Shown in pieces: positions 59,901 through 64,000 of a DNA stretch of 64,000 bases. The notes beneath the pieces were generated by a model. It saw only the letters and a list, made by a program, of their open reading frames with translations. It was not told the DNA's origin and ran no database searches. Location of the stretch: assembly GCF_964355755.1 (NCBI RefSeq), contig NC_092674.1, positions 16,001,001-16,065,000 of the forward strand, read 5' to 3'. Positions within the stretch are counted from its first letter, which is position 1. Each line of letters begins with the position of its first letter. Both the position numbers and the translations under genes were made by a program. This DNA comes from Antedon mediterranea (lineage: Eukaryota; Echinodermata; Crinoidea; Comatulida; Antedonidae).

Positions 59901-62900
59901 GATGTGGCGTAATTGTAAACATTTTGACAGGCAAACCAAAATCCACCTTTATTATTCAATTATCCATCCCATTCTCAACTTCAGTTCTGTTATTTTTAAT
60001 TCTATTTCGAAAACTCAGTCTACGCGCATTCAGCGTCTGCATAACCGTTTTTTACGCTACATCAGCCACAACCAGAATCCTGACTTTCATTTCCATGTCC
60101 GATCTCCTGAGTCTCGTAGAACCTTTTTTGATCTTGTTTTTTTGTATAAATGTATTAATTCTTTATTTGACTGTAATTTAGTTAGTAATTTTTATCTTAG
60201 AGTCCCTAGTCGTCGTCTTAGAAGAAATACTACTTTTCATATTCCTTTTAGTAGAGTAAATGTTTTAAAAAATGGTTTTATTAGTAGATTAAGTCAAACT
60301 TATAATTCTTTTACTTTAAGAAACCCTGAGTTAGATATCTTTAGTAATAATTTCCGTAAGTTTCGTAACATTGTTAGTAGTTTAGTTTAATGTTTGTTAT
60401 TGTATATGTTCGTGTTTGTCTGTGTTCCCTCCTGTAAGTGGTGAACCATGAGCTCACTGTTGGTTGGGAAATGAATAAATAAATAAAATAAATAAATAAA
60501 TCTATAAAAAGTACGTATTTCAACATCAACCTACCTCATTCCATTCAGCAAATAGAAAACAAATTAAATTTTAAGAAAAACGTTAAATCACATTTCTGTT
60601 CAACAAAATAACTATAAGTCAATCATAGTCTTTTAATTTAACTTGTTTTATTATATTATTGTTTTTGTTATATTTACATGTTTAATGCAATACTTTGTAA
60701 TTTTTTATTTTAGATTGTAAAAGGATCCCAATGGAAATAAGCTGATAAGCTTTTTGGGCTATCCTGAAAAATCATTTATAAATGTATAATTTGTAATGTC
60801 CGTAATTTATGTTATCACTTTGTATATATATTTTTTATGATGATTTTCCAAATAAATTCAAATCAAATCAAACTATAGAATTATAAAATGTTAAGATAAT
60901 AAAAAGTTAAAATTTCTAAATTGTATTAAATATGGGCCTATTGCAGTCATTTAATTGTATTAAATATGGGCCTATTGCGGTCATTTAATTGTATTAAATA
61001 TGGGCCTATTGCGGTCATTTAATTGTATTAAATATGGGCCTATTGCGGTCATTTATTTCCTCTTTCAACAGTTAAAAATGTGAAAAATAAGTTGATTCTA
61101 ATCGTAATAAATACCAGCATGTATCAGATTATTTTTGTTCTGTGATACACCCTGCACTCTTGAATGAAGGGAAAAAATGAAAGAACCTTCACACTTTGTA
61201 TTAATAATAGATTCTAGCTTGGGTTCTGTTATACATTATATTGATTTATGCATTGTTTCAGAAGAATTGTACTAGTGAAAACACATCTGCTAATATTAAA
61301 CAATCAAAATCAACTGCTCCTTACCTGGAAGATTCTTCTACTAGATTAACAAGTGATGGCATGTCAGATAACTTTGTGGAATTCCTTGCCAGAAAGGAGA
61401 AAGAATTTTCTTTGATTGAAAATGAGCGGGATAAAGCTGTAGAACAAGCCAATGATCTATACAAAGAACTGAAGGAGATGTATATTAGGTTTAGTACAGT
61501 ATGATAATAAATTTGAATATTGATATTAATATAAGTTAACAAATCACACATACAGTACCATTTTAGTTTAATACTTAGTATTTCACATAGGGTTGTTTGT
61601 TTTTAAATAATTTCAGCTATGATGATCACATGACCTCTTTAGTGAAAATGTATCAAGTAGAGCACCAAGCTCTTGAGGATCTCGTTGAGAGTGTTGATCT
61701 TGACGAAACCAACATTAAGTGGTTGCTGGAAAGGTCAGCTTATGTAAGTAGTATCTGACTAGAAATGTATTGTATAGTATTCAGTATAGTAGATATGTTG
61801 TTGTTACAAAACTAATACATAATGTTTTGTAACAAACATAAAGTATATCCTCAAAATTGTATTGGTTGATTTGATATTACATGACATTTGTAATTTTGTT
61901 GTCCAGCTGCGATTTTTGAAAATTGTTCTAATTTTTAAAAAAAAACATTTTTCTTAAAAAAACAAACGTTTGAAACAAAAAATGTTAATAAACCAAGTAC
62001 AACAGGTTTTTATATAGCATAGTTTATTATAATATAATACCCATTATAAATAATGGAACTATCCAACATTTAATAGTAAACGTAATTAATCAGTAGTTCC
62101 ATTCAATGGCAAGCTTTTCTCAAAAGTATTTTTATCCCATGCTATCTCCATAGATATGTGACACCATCCTGTAAAATGTGCCATCTCTAAATTGCTCTTC
62201 CCAATAGTAAAAGTCATGTTTTAGCTTTTGAAATACATTTTAAAAAGAATCAGCAGTCTTTGTGTTGATAAAGAGAACTAACATAAAAGAATAACTATGG
62301 TACATATATTATTTAGGAGACACAGGCTGAGCATATTTGTGTTGCTGTAAGACATATTTAATGTTTTGTAATAATCGTATTCATAATTGAATTATTGCAC
62401 ATCATATTTCTTCATCATTTGTTAAATCATCTGACAAGCATACATTTAATACTAGACATGCAGATGATTATGTAATTGTAACCAAAGCTTTCACAATAAA
62501 CCTTAAATGTAATTCTGTTTTATATACTGGTCCCAAACTTTGGAATTCTCTCTCATTTGAACTAAAAAACAAACCATCCATTGCTAATTTTAAATATAAC
62601 CTCAAGAAATCTCTGGTCTGTACATAGGGTAAGTAATTGCCTGACATGCACCATCTCATTTGTTTAGCCTATGTATTTTATAAATAATGTATCGACTACA
62701 TTTTCATTATATTGTTATTGTTATAATAATATGTGCCATGATTTTACATATTTCCATATGCATATTTGCTTTTTATCCCATAGGCCTATCCGAATACTAC
62801 TCTGTTTATATATTTATTAATTATTTTTTTTTAACTTGTGTTTTTTTCTATTTCTTTTTATCACATATTTATAATTATAATAATAATAATAATAATGTAT

Positions 62901-63697
62901 GTATAATAATGTTTGAAATGGGGTTCTTAACTTATTTGACCTCCATCTACACACATGTTTCTTTTAATCTAATTTATAATTAATCTATGTTTTATTAGAA
63001 TGAACAACTGTATTATTTGTTGTGTGTGGAAAATGTAATAAACAAACAATAATCATGGAATGGAAGTATATTTTCATGAGCTAAAAGGTTCAACAAGTAT
63101 ACCATGGAAAAATAGTTAACTCATATCTTCATGGTATACTGAAGCTAGCCTTCCATTCTGACCCAGCTAGGGGATTTTTTTTTTCAAATACTGTGCTATC
63201 AGATAAATGAGAATTAGTTTTATTCCACTCACTCTGTAATAATTTGAGATATGACATTTTTTACATTAATTTTAATTTTAACTATTAACTATTTCCAAAG
63301 GCAACAGATACACTTGAACCCATATTAAAGATGTTAAAACAAAGTGACAAGGACCATCAGCTAATACAAGTCCTCTCACAAGAAAGAAAACTACTCAAAT
63401 GTGCAATGTATGTAATGTTTTTGTTTTCTATACAATTGTAATAAGACTGAATGTAGTTTAGACCTGGTTTAGAAGTCATTGGAATTTATTGTATCATCAT
63501 ACAGTAGCCCCCAATATATCTATGTTGTATATTTGCAAGAACTTTCCAAGTACTGTATTTGTTAAATTTATCAACCAAATTTTAGAGACAATAAGTATAA
63601 TCTTATAAAATACACATGAAATATGTATTTACTGTAATTTTTTTTTCACAGGGCTCAACAGTCTCATGATATACGGAATGATGAACACTTAATTTAA
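47362..63697 (+). CDS. Class C GPCR (metabotropic-glutamate-like) with coiled-coil tail, 14 exons
   Basis: Exons: 47362-47997, 48752-48878, 51300-51616, 52947-53143, 53296-53516, 54112-54233, 54345-54531, 55118-55575, 55996-56155, 58419-58741, 61262-61488, 61617-61743, 63301-63407, 63652-63697. Every junction is GT-AG, phases match, total 3,255 bases. Residues 1-22 look like a signal peptide; 145-540 a Venus-flytrap domain (LFKIPQISYSATA, YSNDNYGIEG, WIACDSWA); 541-640 a cysteine-rich linker (CSESCPSGTYQQ, CCWFCEPCEG); 643-885 seven membrane segments, with FFPKVWII in TM7; about 930-1084 charged, heptad-like tail. It should sense a small ligand outside the cell and activate G proteins. Closest in layout to metabotropic glutamate receptors, but the Arg that binds the glutamate side chain (GIQR in mGluRs) is replaced by GLWT, so the ligand is probably not glutamate. 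Confidence 0.92.
47998..48751. other. Receptor intron 1, no feature recognised
   Basis: Contains at 48440-48550 an imperfect inverted pair, gacaatcgggatcag and tgatcccgattgtg, possibly a small MITE. Confidence 0.45.
48752..48878 (+). CDS. Class C GPCR exon 2
   Basis: QTLDFIDANSDKGSETCSNE then TVGVVGTGKSSTSKVVSDLL; the GTGKSS loop is where the ligand-binding Ser of mGluRs lies. Acceptor tttag, donor GTAAGTT. Confidence 0.9.
49006..49953 (+). mobile_element. Hairpin-ended Helitron-like repeat E5
   Basis: 5' part gtcactatgacgaattatag then arm GGTTATATGCAT (49017-49045), homologous to the start of E1. The 3' end is a hairpin of the same arm, tatgcat-gata-atgcata...aacct, then CTAA, present twice in tandem (49858-49893 and 49915-49953). 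A minus-strand tRNA-like segment (49330-49425) sits inside. Confidence 0.58.
49325..49425 (-). repeat. tRNA-like SINE head inside E5
   Basis: Minus strand: TGGCTCGGTGGTCTGTGCTC and GAGATCGAGTCTCCCC, A- and B-box-like, about 40 bases apart. Confidence 0.5.
49962..50606 (-). mobile_element. CCTCCGCC-type repeat, copy 2 (inverted)
   Basis: Reads tttaccttcaccaaggatg, tactcaaaaagtaattac, ttttacagtaggcggaagta and cactctcggagtggctttc: the reverse of the copy at 52212-52652. Confidence 0.75.
50850..51170 (-). mobile_element. LINE reverse-transcriptase fragment
   Basis: Minus strand IEDSHRLWTDLDAFCKWCKT, WGMLISVKKCKII, LGVVLVLDNKLNFNCHI: the segment after the YADD box of a Jockey/CR1-like RT. It lies in receptor intron 2, 130 bases before exon 3. 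Confidence 0.7.
51300..51616 (+). CDS. Class C GPCR exon 3: core of Venus-flytrap domain
   Basis: LFKIPQISYSATAAEF, RFPYFFRTVPSDKHQA, then VDIIYSNDNYGIEGREEL; the Tyr of DNYG matches the amino-acid-binding Tyr of the family. Acceptor tttcag, donor GTAGGG. Confidence 0.93.
51664..52850. mobile_element. Foldback/MITE element in receptor intron 3
   Basis: Ends gagagagtttattcatgtga and aaagccacaaaagg at the left, complementary to 52786-52850. Further inverted blocks: gttgttggacat at 51758 with 52657; atgtgtatacaatgtt at 51780 with 52190; attgggatgcacaaaa at 51905 with 52045. The CCTCCGCC repeat at 52212-52652 was inserted later. Confidence 0.75.
52212..52652 (+). mobile_element. CCTCCGCC-type repeat, copy 3
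   Basis: Starts ctagaaagccactccgagag, tgcatacctccgcctactgt; ends ctctatggcggaggtaaac. The start holds the small hairpin cactc-cga-gagtg. Same family as 44990-45595 and 49962-50606. Confidence 0.78.
52947..53143 (+). CDS. Class C GPCR exon 4
   Basis: VIFTFCEKYYISKILKEADK, TWIACDSWANSNQVIK (Asp of ACDSW matches the conserved ligand-binding Asp), HGMLGVIPMSG. Acceptor tttag, donor GTAAGTA. Confidence 0.93.
53296..53516 (+). CDS. Class C GPCR exon 5
   Basis: YLLKMNPYTNTNPFYKQTLE, CSLSN..RRCTSNDTF, then WSAFVMDSVYAFAYALDDLY, the conserved helix V.DAVYA.A.AL of the lobe. Donor GTAAGTA. Confidence 0.93.
54112..54233 (+). CDS. Class C GPCR exon 6
   Basis: DYNNYADYIKNVSFKGVTKE, FGFDNNGDPYARYKIFNLQ: the F...GD...Y.I.N.Q strand of the ligand domain. 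Acceptor tttag, donor GTAAAAT. Confidence 0.93.
54345..54531 (+). CDS. Class C GPCR exon 7: cysteine-rich domain
   Basis: W..GMNPPIGRCSESCPSGTY, then KLACCWFCEPCEG, the nine-cysteine linker (NCD3G) found between ligand and membrane domains. Donor GTGATC is weak but fits the phase. Confidence 0.9.
55118..55575 (+). CDS. Class C GPCR exon 8: end of Cys-rich domain, TM1-TM3
   Basis: CLLCEKGFSVNPEQTDC, then TM1 (ILLIVFVILGMILAIGCLIV), RNTPTIKATSTELSYVLGIG (class C loop 1/TM2), CNARLVMMGVSFSIYVGALL (TM3) and KTNRISRIF (loop 2). Acceptor agcag, donor GTAAGAT. Confidence 0.94.
55996..56155 (+). CDS. Class C GPCR exon 9: TM4
   Basis: YQLLFIFVIVMILVVVQGML is TM4; IQCKHSSLAEPVAVIG holds the extracellular loop 2 Cys that pairs with TM3. 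Acceptor tgcag, donor GTAAACA. Confidence 0.92.
56200..56560. other. Receptor intron 9, no feature before the repeat
   Basis: AT-rich; immediately before E4 there is tgtgaaatacagcataca, similar to 57890-57905, suggesting E4 entered a local repeat. Confidence 0.45.
56561..57850 (+). mobile_element. Hairpin-ended Helitron-like repeat E4, 3' arm lost
   Basis: Starts ACTAGACTTG, hairpin aactcatc/gacgagtt, arm AGTTATCCGC (56571-56601). Body homologous to E2/E3 (gtgaaaatatgggacccg, gttgacgtcacaacatccga, cttccagaatattt). Ends tttcatacaataacaagg then agttatccgcc, but the complementary half of the 3' hairpin is missing. Confidence 0.65.
57851..58418. other. Rest of receptor intron 9
   Basis: Several diverged copies of tgtgaaatacaaaacata / gtgtaatacacaacacta every 60 to 70 bases between 57890 and 58060. 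Nothing else. Confidence 0.5.
58419..58741 (+). CDS. Class C GPCR exon 10: TM5-TM7
   Basis: VYNLALALLCGYQAFRIRKL (TM5, loop 3), FNDSRSISFTILTCCLIWFI (TM6), ISCIGFIANGLSALFCMFFP then KVWIIYMHPEMNVRQS (TM7 with the FxPK motif). Donor ACT|GTAAGTGG. If this intron were retained the frame would run to a stop at 58820, giving an alternative short tail. Confidence 0.92.
59345..60512 (+). mobile_element. 5'-truncated Jockey/CR1-like LINE with intact C-terminal RT frame
   Basis: Frame open from about 59393 (FGFHYDFISWFRSYLNGRFQ) to a stop at 60388-60390. RT motifs VPQGSILGPLLFNLFVNDIP, FADDVKLYK (catalytic FADD), WAALWGMSLNPVKCNIL, LSVFIDSSLCFSFHI, then KIHLYYSIIHPILNFSSVIF and the C-terminal YKCINSLFDCNLV..RRLRRNTTFHIPFSR. 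Followed by a short 3' UTR and the tail aataaataaataaaataaat. About 330 codons without a stop, so a young insertion; it lacks the endonuclease and first RT motifs. In receptor intron 10. Confidence 0.88.
60513..60880 (+). mobile_element. 3' end of a second LINE
   Basis: LPHSIQQIENKLNFKKNVKS then stop, followed by a 3' UTR with ggatcccaatggaaataagc and a tail aaattcaaatcaaatcaaa. A different family from 59345-60512, adjacent to it. Confidence 0.7.
60919..61054. repeat. 34-base tandem repeat, four copies
   Basis: aattgtattaaatatgggcc plus tattgcggtcattt, repeated four times with one difference (gcagtc in the first). Confidence 0.96.
61262..61488 (+). CDS. Class C GPCR exon 11: cytoplasmic tail
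   Basis: KNCTSENTSANIKQSKST, then VEFLARKEKEFSLIENERDK and AVEQANDLYKELKEMYI, a probable coiled coil. Phase 0 start fits exon 10; acceptor tttcag, donor GTTTAG. Confidence 0.75.
61617..61743 (+). CDS. Class C GPCR exon 12: cytoplasmic tail
   Basis: YDDHMTSLVKMYQVEHQALE, DLVESVDLDETNIKWLLER, continuing the helical tail. Acceptor tttcag, donor GTAAGTAG. Confidence 0.75.
61744..62380. other. Receptor intron 12, no feature recognised
   Basis: AT-rich; nothing supported before the LINE tail. Confidence 0.45.
62390..63057 (+). mobile_element. LINE 3' fragment
   Basis: TRHADDYVIVTKAFTINLKC, GPKLWNSLSFELKNKPSIAN, FKYNLKKSLVCT, stop: the LWNSL...FK C-terminus of CR1/Jockey-like RTs, then an AT-rich 3' UTR ending aataaacaaacaataatcatgg. 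Confidence 0.75.
63301..63407 (+). CDS. Class C GPCR exon 13: cytoplasmic tail
   Basis: ATDTLEPILKMLKQSDKDHQ, LIQVLSQERKLLKCA. Acceptor caaag, donor GTATGTA. Confidence 0.74.
63652..63697 (+). CDS. Class C GPCR exon 14: last codons and stop
   Basis: AQQSHDIRNDEHLI then TAA at 63695-63697. Acceptor tcacag. Confidence 0.72.
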
Positions 63698-63722
63698 TAA
63701 AGATGAAGAAGTGATAAATAAA
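63696..63722 (+). terminator. Receptor polyadenylation signals
   Basis: AATAAA at 63696-63701, overlapping the stop codon (TAATAAA), and again at 63717-63722. The second is the more likely signal. Confidence 0.55.
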
Positions 63723-63759
63723 GAAAGCATCAATTATTTTTAAATTTTCCAATCAAAGC

Positions 63760-64000
63760 AAAAGCTAATATTAGTTAATTATACACAATAGTTCTCTACA
63801 ACTTGATCTTGCTGTTGACATAATTGAGGCTACTGTTAAAGATCTTGTCCCTGTTTTCAAACCAAGAGAAAACTCCCACCCTGTTTGATAATGAACTTTA
63901 TGTTGCACTGAAATCTAAAGAATCATATTTTAGAGAAAATAGGTTAAATAGTGAAAATGTTTGATTTGCTAGGTCAAACGACTTTGTAGATTTAAGTATC
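63760..64000 (+). mobile_element. LINE fragment running off the window
   Basis: DIIEATVKDLVPVFKPREN, then in a shifted frame LFDNELYVALKSKESYFREN and FARSNDFVDLSI: the linker between endonuclease and RT of a non-LTR element. Contains a TGA; beyond the window unknown. Confidence 0.55.

Overview
This is animal nuclear DNA: AT-rich, with long introns bounded by GT-AG splice sites and many transposable elements. Two host genes can be assembled exon by exon. The element mix (Penelope-like, CR1/Rex1-like and Tx1/L1-like retroelements, tRNA-derived SINEs, foldback and MITE-like DNA transposons, an integrase gene with OTU and F-box parts) and the frequent word TAGGCCTA suggest a marine invertebrate, perhaps an echinoderm or other deuterostome. 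That placement is inference, not a search result.

Region 226-22024, minus strand: the gene for mitochondrial intermediate peptidase (MIPEP). Fifteen exons chain without a phase break into 1,929 coding bases (642 codons plus stop). The zinc site HEFGH lies in a 43-base exon. Only the 5' exon(s) with the start codon and mitochondrial presequence were not found. Its introns hold a 33-base and a 56-base minisatellite, a nested array of hairpin-ended Helitron-like repeats (10717-15443), and a 4-kb foldback element (17094-21175) that carries a decayed Penelope-like element and stops 12 bases from an exon.

Region 22025-47361 has no complete conserved gene. It holds a decayed transposon-type gene reading integrase, OTU protease, F-box (24227-27053), itself hit by two MITEs; nested inverted-repeat elements (30116-31216, 31341-31930); a SOCS-box remnant (34232-34429); a large CR1/Rex1-like LINE (35909-38930); an unrecognised minus-strand open region with 28-residue repeats (39438-41097); a Tx1/L1-like LINE tail; several satellites; and a 0.67-kb palindromic element (46229-46901).

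Region 47362-63697, plus strand: a class C G-protein-coupled receptor, 14 exons, 3,255 coding bases (1,084 codons plus stop). It has a signal peptide, a long pre-domain segment, a Venus-flytrap ligand domain, a cysteine-rich linker, seven membrane segments and a coiled-coil-rich tail on four separate 3' exons. Its introns contain LINE fragments, an inverted pair of CCTCCGCC-type repeats around exon 3, two more hairpin-ended repeats, a foldback element and a 34-base tandem repeat. The window ends in another LINE fragment. MIPEP and the receptor are convergent in function with nothing here and simply neighbour each other, transcribed outward from a transposon-filled middle.
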